56,408 bases of DNA from Hyphomicrobiales bacterium (GTDB lineage Bacteria > Pseudomonadota > Alphaproteobacteria > Rhizobiales > Beijerinckiaceae), in assembly GCA_947447895.1 (NCBI GenBank), contig CANFLM010000009.1, positions 1 to 56,408 on the forward strand, in the 5' to 3' direction. How positions within the stretch are numbered: position 1 is the first letter of the stretch; the number at the start of each line of letters is the position of its first letter. The notes beneath the pieces were generated by a model that was not told the origin of the DNA, made no database searches, and saw nothing but the letters and a program-made list of their open reading frames with translations. Below are positions 30,854-39,279 of the stretch, piece after piece. The position numbers and the translations under genes are program-made.

Positions 30854-31641
30854 CGATGCACCCATCCGCCCTCCAGCCGATCCTTGCCGCACCTCTGATG
30901 CAGGAGGGGATCCGCCATGCCTTTTTTACCCGTCAGGGCGGGGCTTCGAGCGGCATCTATGCCTCACTCAATGGCGGGCAGGGCTCGGATGACCATCCCG
31001 CAGCCGTGGCCGCCAACCGTGAGCGCATGGCCGGATTTATGGGCGTGACGCCAGATCATCTGTTGTCATGCTGGCAAATCCATTCAGCCGATGTGGTGAG
31101 CGTCACCAAGCCCTGGACCCGCGACCAGCGTCCCAAAGCCGATGGCATGGTCACGAACCGTCCCGGCCTGTGTCTGGCGGTCGCCACCGCCGATTGCGGT
31201 CCCGTGCTGTTTGCCGATCCCAAAGCACGGGTGATCGGTGCCTGCCATTCGGGCTGGAAAGGGGCCTTTACCGGTATTCTGGAGGCGACCCTTGACGGGA
31301 TGGAGGCTTTGGGGGCCAGACGCGCTGATATCCATGCGGTTCTGGGCCCGACCATTTCGGCGCGTGCCTATGAAGTGGGGCCGGAATTTGTCGCCCGCTT
31401 CATCGACACCAACCCCGACTTTGCAGTGTTTTTTACCCCCTCGACCAAGGCCGGGCACGCGATGTTCGATCTGCCCGCCTTGATTGGTCACAGGCTGCAA
31501 CTGGCCCAAGTCGGCTCCTTCACCAATCTCGACCGCTGCACCTATGGCGAGCCCGAGCTGTTTTTCAGCTATCGCCGCACGACCCATGCCAGTGAGCCCG
31601 ATTACGGGCGTTTGATGGCGGCCATTGCCCTTACATCATAA
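30850..31641 (+). CDS. pgeF: Polyphenol oxidase / purine nucleoside phosphorylase family protein (PgeF/YfiH)
   Basis: Laccase-domain protein of the YfiH group. Members cleave purine nucleosides or edit a peptidoglycan precursor error (PgeF). 263 residues from ATG 30850, overlapping the midA stop by ATGA. Metal-site motifs are present: the His in CWQIHSADVV, ATADCGPVLFAD, and GACHSGWKGAFTGIL with Cys and His, plus AVLGPTISARAYEVGPEF. An upstream in-frame extension to 30541 lies within midA and is not family-like. Stop is 3 bp from the end of the convergent SDR gene. Confidence 0.93.
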   Translation: MTMHPSALQPILAAPLMQEGIRHAFFTRQGGASSGIYASLNGGQGSDDHPAAVAANRERMAGFMGVTPDHLLSCWQIHSADVVSVTKPWTRDQRPKADGMVTNRPGLCLAVATADCGPVLFADPKARVIGACHSGWKGAFTGILEATLDGMEALGARRADIHAVLGPTISARAYEVGPEFVARFIDTNPDFAVFFTPSTKAGHAMFDLPALIGHRLQLAQVGSFTNLDRCTYGEPELFFSYRRTTHASEPDYGRLMAAIALTS

Positions 31642-31643
31642 AG

Positions 31644-32405
31644 CTAAAGAACGACATCGGGGGTTTTCCAGCCCAGATGCTGGCCGCCATCCACCGCAAT
31701 CATCTGCCCCGTGACCTGACGCGCATGCGCCAGATAGACCACGGCCTCGGCAATATCGGCGGGGTTCGGCCCGTGCGACAGCAGCAAGGCTGACCGCTCC
31801 TGCATCAAGCCGGCCTCCCCGTCATGCTGGTTGGCCAAAGTCGGCCCCGGCCCGACCCCGTTGACCCTGACGCGCGGCGCAAAGCTCTGCGCCATGGTGC
31901 GGGTCGCGGTCCACAGGCTCGATTTGGTCAAGGTGTAGGAGAAGAATTGCGGGTTGGGCCGCAAGACCCGCTGGTCGAGCAGGTTGATAATCGAGGCATC
32001 ATCCGTGCCATGCGGATCAAGACCGGCGACAAAGGCTTCGGCCAGCACGCAGGGAGCCCGCAGATTGACGGCGAATTGGCGATCCCACACGGCCTGATCA
32101 ATCTGTTCGGCCTGATCGGGTTCAAACAAAGAGGCACTGTTGACCAACAGGGACAAGGGTCCCAAAGCCGCCTGCGCCTGCCCGATCAGGTCTCTTGTGG
32201 CGCCGACATCGGCCAGATCGGCAGAGACCACAACAGCCCTCCGGCCCTTGGCGAGCAGGCTACGGGCCAGCTCGTCAGCCTCGTGCCGCGAGGTATGGCA
32301 ATGGATGGCAACATCAAACCCCGCTTGCGCCAGAGCCTCGACAATCGCCCGCCCGATCCGTTTGGCGCCACCCGTCACAAGGGCTGCCTTGGTGCTCTGC
32401 TGCAT
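31644..32405 (-). CDS. Short-chain dehydrogenase/reductase, pteridine-reductase (FolM)-like
   Basis: 253 residues. The NAD(P)-binding motif TGGAKRIGRAI is TGxxxRIG, as in pteridine reductases, and the NSASLFEPDQ segment replaces the usual NNAG. The catalytic pair appears as YTLTKSSLW (Tyr-x3-Lys) with an Asn-Leu-Leu-Asp-Gln region before it. The C-terminus VTGQMIAVDGGQHLGW is typical. The likely role is dihydrofolate or dihydrobiopterin reduction, inferred from family resemblance only. It converges with pgeF and is divergent from the outer-membrane gene. Confidence 0.82.
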   Translation of the reverse strand: MQQSTKAALVTGGAKRIGRAIVEALAQAGFDVAIHCHTSRHEADELARSLLAKGRRAVVVSADLADVGATRDLIGQAQAALGPLSLLVNSASLFEPDQAEQIDQAVWDRQFAVNLRAPCVLAEAFVAGLDPHGTDDASIINLLDQRVLRPNPQFFSYTLTKSSLWTATRTMAQSFAPRVRVNGVGPGPTLANQHDGEAGLMQERSALLLSHGPNPADIAEAVVYLAHARQVTGQMIAVDGGQHLGWKTPDVVL

Positions 32406-32604
32406 CTCGTTCTCCTGAAAGACCCCGCCCGCCGGACGGTGTCCGCCTTATTTCCGCCACGGGTTTTAACAAGCCCCTACCCGCCGCCCTCTGTGTTTAG
32501 AGACTGTTGACCCTGTTCCCAAGCTGTCCTTTGACCCGCCTCCCATCCGTTTTAGATGTGAGGAGGACAGGACCAACAGAGCCTGTCTGAAGGAGAAACA
32601 GGTC

Positions 32605-33273
32605 ATGACACAGTTTCGCATCTCGACAGCAATGGCAACATCACTGCTGGCCCTCTGCCTTGCAACAGGCGGCGCGGCAGCGGCTGACCTCTCCAAGAAC
32701 AAAGGATATGGCAGCAACCCTTATGGCAGTTCATACGGGAATTCGGGGTCTGGCGGATCATCCTCGAGCGGCAATTGGCAGGGAGCCTATTTCGGCGGCA
32801 ATGTCGGTGGGGGCTTTGGCAAAGCCGGCGTCAACCGCATTTCGGGCGTCGCAGGAGGCTTGCAGGGCGGCTATAACTGGCAATCGGACCGTTTCGTGTT
32901 CGGTCTGGAGGCCGACGGCACAGCCAGCGATGTGATCAGCCGCTCGGTCGCCGATACCTATCGCCAGAACTGGCTCGCCAGCGGGCGCGGACGCGCCGGG
33001 TACCTGATTGCCAACAATCTGTTGGGCTATGCCACTGGTGGGCTCGGCATGGCAGCCACCGAATATAAAAGCACGGCAGGCAGCAAGAGCATCACCGCGG
33101 TGGGCTGGGTCGCCGGTATCGGGGCTGAATTGCAAGTGGACCAGCATTTCTCGCTGCGCGGCGAAGTGCTGCATTACGACCTCAACCGTTACACCTATCC
33201 TGCATCCACGGGTCCGCAATCCATCAGCGCTACCAACAACCTGCTGCGGGTAGGCGGAAATTATCGTTTTTAA
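32605..33273 (+). CDS. Outer-membrane beta-barrel protein (Omp25/Omp31-like), first copy
   Basis: 222 residues. A Sec signal peptide (residues 1-27, ending AAA) is followed by a Gly/Ser/Asn-rich linker (GSNPYGSSYGNSGSG...), then an 8-stranded barrel with alternating hydrophobic residues: WQGAYFGGNVGGGFG, GGLQGGYNWQSDRFVFGLEAD, RGRAGYLIANNLLGYATGG. It ends in Phe (GGNYRF), as outer-membrane barrels do. An AAGGAG site lies 9 bases before the ATG. A TTGACC at 32531-32536 could be part of the promoter. It is related to the second copy downstream (about 225 bp on), but the two are clearly diverged. Confidence 0.85.
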   Translation: MTQFRISTAMATSLLALCLATGGAAAADLSKNKGYGSNPYGSSYGNSGSGGSSSSGNWQGAYFGGNVGGGFGKAGVNRISGVAGGLQGGYNWQSDRFVFGLEADGTASDVISRSVADTYRQNWLASGRGRAGYLIANNLLGYATGGLGMAATEYKSTAGSKSITAVGWVAGIGAELQVDQHFSLRGEVLHYDLNRYTYPASTGPQSISATNNLLRVGGNYRF

Positions 33274-33498
33274 TCAGTGGATCATGAATAATATTTACAC
33301 ATTATTCACGATCTTCTTATGCAAAAAACAATAATATGCCGCAATAGGTTCATATTTCCGCCACTTTTAAATATGAAAACCATCAGCAAGAGATTGCTTC
33401 TCATTCGACCGTTTTCTCAGTGATATTGAGAAAATATTGATCCTCTACGCAGAAGGACGTTAGTTCATCTGCTCCCTGAACTTTTGGAGACTGATACA
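33274..33498. other. AT-rich gap between two outer-membrane genes, with two hairpins
   Basis: The 225 bp here are much richer in A+T than the neighbours. GAATAAT (33286-33292) pairs with ATTATTC (33301-33307), loop 8, after the first gene. TTTTCTCA (33412-33419) pairs with TGAGAAAA (33427-33434), loop GTGATAT, about 65 bp before the second gene's ATG, in its probable 5' untranslated region. No terminator T-run follows either. Confidence 0.45.
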
Positions 33499-34134
33499 AT
33501 GAAAAAACTGCTTTCGCTTAGCTTAGCTGCTCTCGCCCTGACTGCCGGTGCTGCTTCTGCTGCCGACTTGCCAAACCGCAAGCAGGCTCCTGCACCTTAC
33601 GTTGCGGCCCCAAGCTATAACTGGTCGGGCAGCTATATCGGTGTTAACGCCGGCTACGGCTTTGGCTCCTTCTCAGGCTCCGCAGGTTCGCAGTTCAAAA
33701 ACCCGAGCAATTTTGTGGCAGGTGGCCAGATCGGCTACAACCAGCAGCTCGCCAACAAGGTGGTTGTCGGCGTTGAAGGCGACTTCGACTATAGCGGTCT
33801 GCAGGGCAAGGCTTCCTCCACTGGCTCCAAGGCCCGTCTGGATACCCTCGGCACCGTGCGCGGTCGTGTGGGTTACGCCTTTGACCGTGTGATGCCTTAT
33901 CTCACAGCCGGTTATGCAGGCGGCAACGAAAAGGTCACCATTCCGGGTTCGAACAATTCTTCGGGCTGGCGTAATGGCTATGCGGTCGGTGCAGGTGTTG
34001 ACTATGCCCTCACCAACAATGTCTCGGCCCGCGTCGAAGGCCTCTATGTCGCCCTCGAGAACAAGACCACCGCTGTCGGCAAGCTCGGCAACGATCTGGG
34101 CATTGTGCGTACGGCCCTCAACTACAAGTTCTGA
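33499..34134 (+). CDS. Outer-membrane beta-barrel protein (Omp25/Omp31-like), second copy
   Basis: 211 residues from ATG 33499 (MKKLLSLSLAALALTAG), signal peptide to about ASAAD. The barrel opens YNWSGSYIGVNAGYGFGSFSG, then FVAGGQIGYNQQLANKVVVGVEGDFDYSG, RGRVGYAFDRVMPYLTAGYAGGN, and it ends in TALNYKF with the terminal Phe. An ATG-distant GGAG is 12 bases upstream. Codons lean toward T- and C-ending forms (GGT, CGT, GTT), as in strongly expressed genes. A terminator follows. The first copy lies upstream; both are likely surface proteins. Confidence 0.88.
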   Translation: MKKLLSLSLAALALTAGAASAADLPNRKQAPAPYVAAPSYNWSGSYIGVNAGYGFGSFSGSAGSQFKNPSNFVAGGQIGYNQQLANKVVVGVEGDFDYSGLQGKASSTGSKARLDTLGTVRGRVGYAFDRVMPYLTAGYAGGNEKVTIPGSNNSSGWRNGYAVGAGVDYALTNNVSARVEGLYVALENKTTAVGKLGNDLGIVRTALNYKF

Positions 34135-34151
34135 TGATCCCGGGATCATCA
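34132..34151. repeat. 20-bp perfect palindrome overlapping the stop codon
   Basis: TGATGATCCCGGGATCATCA is fully symmetrical. It begins at the TGA stop of the second barrel gene and is followed at once by the terminator. It may strengthen transcript ends or simply be chance. Confidence 0.7.
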
Positions 34152-34155
34152 AGGA

Positions 34156-34184
34156 AAAAGCCCGCTGCGAAGCGGGCTTTTTTT
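34156..34184 (+). terminator. Rho-independent terminator of the second outer-membrane gene
   Basis: 8-bp stem AAGCCCGC / GCGGGCTT (34158-34179) with loop TGCGAA, followed by a T-run to 34184. Preceding A-run makes it partly bidirectional with the convergent GST gene. Confidence 0.92.
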
Positions 34185-34207
34185 GTTGACGGCCTCTATC
34201 GAGCCAA

Positions 34208-34816
34208 TCAGGCCGCAGGCGGGCGCGTCAGATCATAGGCCGGCACCGCAGCGGCAAAGTCTTTGAGCCAGGCCACCAGTTTGGGGTTGTCTTTGCGCCA
34301 GGCGCCCTGAAAGCGTAAATCCTGATAGCCCAAGGCACAAGCCAGCGCGATGGCTCCGACATCAGGCCGCGCGGAAATAACCGGCAGGACACTGTTTTCC
34401 AGAAAGGTCAGAGCGCGTTTGACCTTTTCGGCCTGGTATGAGATCCATCCGGCCTCGCGCCGGTCCTCGGCCCGGAAGCGGTTTTCGTAAACCTGCAGGA
34501 TCGAAGCATCGAGAATGCCGTCAGCGAGTGCCTGCATGCGCAATACGGGGAATTTGGCTTCCCCTGTCGGGATCACAGCCCCCTCACCGGCGAGATGGTC
34601 GAGATAATCGACAATCACGCGGGAATCATAGAGCGACGAACCATCCTCGAGCACCAGCACCGGCAATTTGCCGAGCGGATTATCAACCCGCAACGGATCA
34701 TTGGGATCTGACGGATCAGCGGTGGCGATGCCCAGCCGATCGAACAGACCAAGAATATGCGCGACCATAACCACTTTACGGCCGAACGGAGAGAAAGGAG
34801 ACGAACGCAATTTCAT
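34208..34816 (-). CDS. Glutathione S-transferase family protein
   Basis: 202 residues. N-terminal thioredoxin-like domain with SSPFSPFGRKVVMVAHILG and the GSH-binding NPLGKLPVLVLEDGSSLYDSRVIVDYL (Pro and Ser-Ser-Asp region); C-terminal helical domain from about residue 90 with a conserved DLRFQGAWRKDNPKL. Start 34816 has AGAGGG upstream and gives the usual length; the frame runs to 34849 without support. The substrate is unknown. It is convergent with the second outer-membrane gene. Confidence 0.9.
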   Translation of the reverse strand: MKLRSSPFSPFGRKVVMVAHILGLFDRLGIATADPSDPNDPLRVDNPLGKLPVLVLEDGSSLYDSRVIVDYLDHLAGEGAVIPTGEAKFPVLRMQALADGILDASILQVYENRFRAEDRREAGWISYQAEKVKRALTFLENSVLPVISARPDVGAIALACALGYQDLRFQGAWRKDNPKLVAWLKDFAAAVPAYDLTRPPAA

Positions 34817-34877
34817 GTGCAGCCCTCTTAACACGCGGCAAACCACCACTGGTTCCAGATGTTAAGCTGTAAACGGC

Positions 34878-35096
34878 TCACTCGGGCAACACAACCAGTC
34901 CGACAGCTTTCGGTCCTTTGCCCTTCTTGTCAGGTTCGACCTCGAAAGAGATTTTCTGCCCCTGATCAAGTCCTGACAGTCCGGCAGTGCTGACGGCCGT
35001 CACATGGACGAACACATCGGTTCCCCCGTCATCCGGCTTGATGAAACCATAGCCTTTATCGGTATTGAAGAATTTCACGACACCTGTACGCGGCAT
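34878..35096 (-). CDS. Cold-shock domain protein (Csp family)
   Basis: 72 residues, a single nucleic-acid-binding OB fold that melts RNA structure. The RNP motifs KGYGFIKPDD (RNP1-like) and VFVHVTAV (RNP2) are present. The C-terminus GPKAVGLVVLPE is typical of short alphaproteobacterial Csp proteins. AGGAG lies 9 bases before the ATG. A long leader is likely (about 250 nt upstream to a possible promoter). Confidence 0.95.
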   Translation of the reverse strand: MPRTGVVKFFNTDKGYGFIKPDDGGTDVFVHVTAVSTAGLSGLDQGQKISFEVEPDKKGKGPKAVGLVVLPE

Positions 35097-35470
35097 GCCT
35101 ATCGCTCCTGATCAGGGGACGGCCCCGAAAGACAGACCCGCCCCGAATGACGAACCAGAAGGTCAAACCCTAGATCCTACCGAAGATCCAACCGACCGGC
35201 CCCTGCATTCCCTCAGATCGCGCGAAGTGCCATCGCCCATCGAAACGTGCCCCTCGCGTGTCCTGTCCGGAATGCAAAACGAAATCTGCAATTCCCACTT
35301 TCTATGTTCTCCCCGCAGCCCGTTCGACCGGTTTGATGCTTTCGGAAAAACTTATCGTTAGAAACAGGATATGACGGCAATTCGCGGGCGTCCACCATCA
35401 AAAATGACTTTTTTTGAGGGTGTTTGGATCGAATAATCTCGGAAAAGTTGCATTTATGCGCGATTACGCG
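35097..35470 (-). promoter_or_regulatory. Cold-shock gene leader and candidate promoter in a 374-bp gap
   Basis: No credible gene lies here. On the minus strand, TTGCCG (35375-35380) and CGATAA (35352-35357) are 17 bp apart and could form the promoter, leaving an untranslated leader of about 250 nt, a size known for cold-shock genes where the leader controls translation. The match is weak and I see no further motif. Confidence 0.3.
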
Positions 35471-36319
35471 TCAAGAGGGTGTCAACCACGTCACCGACCA
35501 GCCACTGCCCGAAGCCTGCTTGAGAATGGCGAGCAATTCTGGCAGGAGCGCAGCCATCTGTTCGGCCAGCACGAAAGGCGGGTTGATCAGCATCAAACCA
35601 CTGCCCGAAAACAGGCCGCGATCCTGCTCCTCGCGCACCCGCAATTCGACGCAGAGCATCCGCGGAATAGCGCTGTCGCGCATGGTCTGGCGGAACTGGT
35701 CGCTGGCGCTTTTGTTTTTCAAGGGATACCAGACTGCATAAATCCCGGTCGGCCATTTGCGATAGGCCTTGACCACGTTCTGCGAAAGCTTCTCGAATTC
35801 GTCAGGCACTTCAAACGGCGGATCGACCAGCACCAGACCGCGCCGTTCTGGCGGCGGAATATAGGCTTTCAACGCGGTCCAGCCGTCGAGCTCGATCACT
35901 TTGATGCGTTCGTCACCCGCCATCGTGTCTTTCAATGTCTGGGCATCCCGCGGATGCTTCTCGACAAAGATCATCCGGTCCTGATCGCGGGTCAGATGCT
36001 GGGCAATAGCGGGGGAACCGGGATAGGCGGTCGGCTTGACCAGGCCTTTGACCGCAGCCACCGCTTCCAGAAAGGGCGCCAGCAGCGTGGCGGCTTCGGG
36101 CGACAAGTCGGCATCGAGCAGACGGCCAATGCCGGCATGCCATTCGCCGGTGCGTTGGGCCTCCTCGCCGGCCAGATCGTAAACACCAATGCCCGAATGG
36201 GTGTCGATGACCCGAAAGGCACTGTCCTTGCGCTTCAGATAATCAAGAATGAGGGCAAGGGCCGCATGTTTGACAACATCGGCAAAATTGCCAGCATGAT
36301 AAGCGTGTCTGTAATTCAT
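35471..36319 (-). CDS. rlmJ: 23S rRNA (adenine-N6)-methyltransferase RlmJ
   Basis: Methylates A2030 of 23S rRNA using SAM. 282 residues beginning MNYRHAYHAGNFADVVKHA, the family hallmark. The remaining RlmJ segments include VIDTHSGIGVYDL, AYPGSPAIAQHLTRDQDRMIF, the catalytic DPPFE motif in VLVDPPFEVPDEF, and IYAVWYPLKN. AAAGG lies 4 bases before the ATG. It is divergent from nothing near; the extensin-like gene starts upstream on the same strand. Confidence 0.95.
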   Translation of the reverse strand: MNYRHAYHAGNFADVVKHAALALILDYLKRKDSAFRVIDTHSGIGVYDLAGEEAQRTGEWHAGIGRLLDADLSPEAATLLAPFLEAVAAVKGLVKPTAYPGSPAIAQHLTRDQDRMIFVEKHPRDAQTLKDTMAGDERIKVIELDGWTALKAYIPPPERRGLVLVDPPFEVPDEFEKLSQNVVKAYRKWPTGIYAVWYPLKNKSASDQFRQTMRDSAIPRMLCVELRVREEQDRGLFSGSGLMLINPPFVLAEQMAALLPELLAILKQASGSGWSVTWLTPS

Positions 36320-36384
36320 GATGCCTTTGATGACAGAACCAGCCGCAAGGTCAATCTCTGAATCAATCCGGGCCTACGACCTTG

Positions 36385-37332
36385 TTAATACAATCCGCCC
36401 AGACGCGGTGGCCGCACCGGCGGCAGGAGCGTGTTGGGCGCGGGCATGCCGGAACCCGGCGCAGGATGGCGCGGCTCGGGAGCGCCGGTCCGGTTCATCT
36501 GTTGCGGGCCGGCAGGCGGCAGCGGAGAGGATTGGACGGCGGGGCGATTGGCCGCTGGCGGCTCGGCAAATTCACCCGAATTGTCCTCTTCCTCCTGAAT
36601 GGCCCGCTTTGTCGGCACTTTCATGCTCATCGGAGCCCTGACCATCGCCGGCGTCACGCGGGGCTCGAACTTGATGACCGGCTTGCAAATCTGGCGCCCG
36701 CCCGCATGACGTCCCAAATCCATATGCAGATGGTTGTAATGGAACATGTCGGATCCGGGCGCGAGCACGGTTGAAAACATCCGGCACCCGCCGACAAACA
36801 CTTCCCTCAGGAAATTCTGGTCCGCCGATGCCCCGCGCCAGCCGCGCTCGACAGTGAGCGTGCGGCCATCCTCGAATTTGAACGACATCACATCCACGGC
36901 ATTGCCATAGGAATGTTCGGATTTGTTGCCGCTCCACTGGTTGTTGACGTTACGGCAGGAATAGGAGCCCAGATTGACCTCCGCCAGTTCCGTCCCCAGA
37001 TAGAGCCGTGCCGCAGGCTGGACGACCTCGATCAGCCATTGGTCGAGCACACTGAGCATCGGACAGGCCAGCAAAGCGCGGCTTTTGAGCCCGACAGTGC
37101 CCTCGGCCAAAGCCGAAATCCGGAACGGTTTCAGCATCCCGCAGGAGCCCGGCCCATCGACCTCTCGGGCGGGCTCGACATAGGCGTTGATTTTGACGGC
37201 CCCCGCCGACAGGCATTCCCGCTCGGCCTGATCACGCCAGGGAGCGCGCTGCTCGAAACGGAACAGCCCACAGCCTGCCACACACAGCAGCACCAGCACG
37301 GCCAACCATTTGCCCACGAGACCGGATTTCAT
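36385..37332 (-). CDS. Extensin-like C-terminal domain lipoprotein
   Basis: 315 residues. A lipoprotein signal MKSGLVGKWLAVLVLLCVAGC with lipobox VAGC precedes the extensin-like domain (about 35-230). Domain hallmarks: CLSAGAVKIN, GPGSCGMLKPF, VNNQWSGNKSEHSYGNAVDVMSF, FLREVFVGGCRMFSTVLAPG and YNHLHMDLGRH, with conserved Cys and His residues. The C-terminal 80 residues are Pro-rich and probably disordered. The function of the family in bacteria is unclear, but a cell-wall role is usual to assume. No strong ribosome site; the ATG is preceded by AAAGG. It is divergent from the Tim44-like gene by 183 bp. Confidence 0.86.
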   Translation of the reverse strand: MKSGLVGKWLAVLVLLCVAGCGLFRFEQRAPWRDQAERECLSAGAVKINAYVEPAREVDGPGSCGMLKPFRISALAEGTVGLKSRALLACPMLSVLDQWLIEVVQPAARLYLGTELAEVNLGSYSCRNVNNQWSGNKSEHSYGNAVDVMSFKFEDGRTLTVERGWRGASADQNFLREVFVGGCRMFSTVLAPGSDMFHYNHLHMDLGRHAGGRQICKPVIKFEPRVTPAMVRAPMSMKVPTKRAIQEEEDNSGEFAEPPAANRPAVQSSPLPPAGPQQMNRTGAPEPRHPAPGSGMPAPNTLLPPVRPPRLGGLY

Positions 37333-37515
37333 CCTTTGTCTCTAACGCGATCCCCTTACTTTTTTACTAAGGAAAAACCGAAAGACCATCCCCGGGAAGA
37401 CCAAAAAAAACCAGACAATCCCTCAAAAACAGCCCTTGCACTTGGAGGGGAAGAACCCCATATCTTCCCTTATAATGAATCATGATCAAACATGATGAAA
37501 AGAGGGGAATTCCGG

Positions 37516-38484
37516 ATGAGACTTCAGGTCGCAGTCAAACAAGCAAGTGTGTTGAAACGCATGGGTGTGGTACTGGCCATCGCCTCGATGGTTTTCGCCC
37601 AGTCGCTGGCTCCGGTCGATGCCCGCCCCGGCGATGGCGGCAGCATGGGCAGCCGTGGCAACAGAACATTTTCGGCCCCTCCGGCCACCAATACGGCCCC
37701 GGGCGGGGCAGCCCCGATGCAGCGCAGCATCACCCAACCGAGCCCGTCCTCACCCTCCATGGGCGGACAGGCCCCTATGCAACAACCCGCAGCCGCCCCT
37801 TCCTTCGGGCGCAGCCTGCTCGGGGGACTGGCAGGCGGTTTCCTCGGAGCTGGCCTGTTCGGCATGTTGTCGGGACACGGCTTCATGGGCGGCATGGGCG
37901 GCTTCATGAGCCTGATCGGCATGGTGTTCCAGGCCTTGCTCGTGGTCGGGCTGATCTATTTGGTTGTGAGGCTCTTCCGCAAATCAAATCCCGAACCCGC
38001 TTATGCGGACCAGGGCTATGCACGCTCCCCGGTCACGATGATGCCAGCCTCGGGTGGCGGCAGCACGTCGAGCGCTCCGGTGCAGATCGGCGACAGCGAT
38101 TATGCGGCCTTTGAAAAGCTATTGGGTGCGGTGCAGGATGCCTATAGCCGCGAGGATCTTTCGGCTTTGCGCGGCATGGTCACACCTGAAATGGTGTCCT
38201 ATTTCGGTGATGATCTGGCCCGCAACAGCCAGCAAGGTCTTGTGGACCGTGTCTCGCAGGTCAAGCTGCTGCAAGGCGATCTGGCCGAAAGCTGGAATGA
38301 AAACGGCAGCGATTATGCCAGCGTCGCCATGCGCTTTTCCTTCATCAATGCCATGGTTGAACGGGCCACCAACCGCGTGGTTTCGGGCAACCCCGACCAG
38401 ACACAGGAAGCGACGGAAATCTGGACCTTCCGCCGTGTGCCCGGCGGTCCGTGGATGCTCTCGGCGATCCAGCAGACGCATTAA
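37516..38484 (+). CDS. Tim44-like domain membrane protein
   Basis: 322 residues from ATG 37516, with GAGGGG 8 bases upstream. Signal-like N-terminus (RMGVVLAIASMVFAQSLAPVDA), then a Gly/Pro/Ser/Met-rich low-complexity stretch, a membrane segment with Gly-rich GLAGGFLGAGLFGMLSGHG and FQALLVVGLIYLVVRLF, and a C-terminal Tim44-like domain (from about 195: AAFEKLLGAVQDAYSREDLSALRGMVTPEMVSYF split here; ends FRRVPGGPWMLSAIQQ). Such domains occur in mitochondrial import and in bacterial membrane proteins of unknown role. It converges with moaE. Confidence 0.87.
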   Translation: MRLQVAVKQASVLKRMGVVLAIASMVFAQSLAPVDARPGDGGSMGSRGNRTFSAPPATNTAPGGAAPMQRSITQPSPSSPSMGGQAPMQQPAAAPSFGRSLLGGLAGGFLGAGLFGMLSGHGFMGGMGGFMSLIGMVFQALLVVGLIYLVVRLFRKSNPEPAYADQGYARSPVTMMPASGGGSTSSAPVQIGDSDYAAFEKLLGAVQDAYSREDLSALRGMVTPEMVSYFGDDLARNSQQGLVDRVSQVKLLQGDLAESWNENGSDYASVAMRFSFINAMVERATNRVVSGNPDQTQEATEIWTFRRVPGGPWMLSAIQQTH

Positions 38485-38506
38485 AGGGAAGAAATCCCTC
38501 AGCCCG

Positions 38507-38995
38507 TCAATCCCTCTTGGCCGCGGACCAACGCTCTGCGGCCAGATCATCCAGCGCCTTGGCCTCGACCCAGCCTCCGCTTGATCCGTCCGCCGGATGT
38601 TCCTTTTTCCAGAACGGCGCACGGGTTTTCAAATAATCCATCAGAAAACTGGCGGCCTCGAACGCTGCGACACGATGGGCCGAGGCGGTGACCACCAGCA
38701 CGATCACCTCGCCCGGCCTGATCACCCCGAAGCGGTGGATCACTCCCACGGCCTGCAAGGGCCAACGCTGTTCGGCCTCGTCCACCACGCGGGTCACCTC
38801 GTCCTCGGCCATGCCCGGGTAATGTTCGAGCTCCAAAGCCGAGAGCAGGCCAGCCTCGTCGCGGCACAGGCCGGTAAAGGTGACCACCGCACCGATATCG
38901 GTCCGGCCACCGGTCAGCTTTTCGACCTCGGCGGCCAGATCGAAGGGGGCAGCTTGAACGCTGATATGGCGTGTGGTGCGTCCGGCCTCGCGCAT
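38507..38995 (-). CDS. moaE: Molybdopterin synthase large subunit MoaE
   Basis: Inserts dithiolene sulfur into cyclic pyranopterin with MoaD. 162 residues; the family hallmarks are GAVVTFTGLCRDE, LELEHYPGMAEDEV, VGVIHRFGVIRPGEVIVLVVTASAHR and the catalytic lysine in DYLKTRAPFWKKE. Its start is 4 bp downstream of the moaD stop, so they form a two-gene unit in the uvrC-pgsA-moaD-moaE run. It converges with the Tim44-like gene. Confidence 0.96.
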   Translation of the reverse strand: MREAGRTTRHISVQAAPFDLAAEVEKLTGGRTDIGAVVTFTGLCRDEAGLLSALELEHYPGMAEDEVTRVVDEAEQRWPLQAVGVIHRFGVIRPGEVIVLVVTASAHRVAAFEAASFLMDYLKTRAPFWKKEHPADGSSGGWVEAKALDDLAAERWSAAKRD

Positions 38996-38999
38996 CGGC

Positions 39000-39254
39000 T
39001 CAGCCTCCGGTCATCGGCGGGAAGAAGGCGATCTCGCGCGCGCCCTGCACAGAGGTTTGCGGAGAGACATGGTGCTTGTCGATCGCCGCCCGCACGACAT
39101 CGGGATTGGCAAAGGCCAGCGCCGCACCCTCGTCACGGCCTGCCAGCCAGAGCGCGAGATCGGCAATGGTTTGCACCGAGGCAGGCAGCTCGACCATTTC
39201 CTCGGCCATGCCCATTCTCTCGCGCACCCAAGCAAAATAAACCAGTTTGACCAT
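39000..39254 (-). CDS. moaD: Molybdopterin synthase sulfur carrier subunit MoaD
   Basis: 84-residue ubiquitin-like protein ending in Gly-Gly (FFPPMTGG), which carries the thiocarboxylate for MoaE. VKLVYFAWVRERMG and MVELPASVQTIADLALWLAG match the family. ATG 39254 has GGGGGAA 6 bases upstream; a longer frame begins at 39332 but overlaps pgsA without family support. Close to pgsA and moaE. Confidence 0.95.
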   Translation of the reverse strand: MVKLVYFAWVRERMGMAEEMVELPASVQTIADLALWLAGRDEGAALAFANPDVVRAAIDKHHVSPQTSVQGAREIAFFPPMTGG

Positions 39255-39279
39255 TGTCGTTCCCCCGGGGCCGGACGGA

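Noticed and set aside
36385-38484. The extensin-like lipoprotein and Tim44-like gene as a new envelope system
   Set aside because: Both are widespread alphaproteobacterial families and are merely divergent neighbours, with no sign of joint function.
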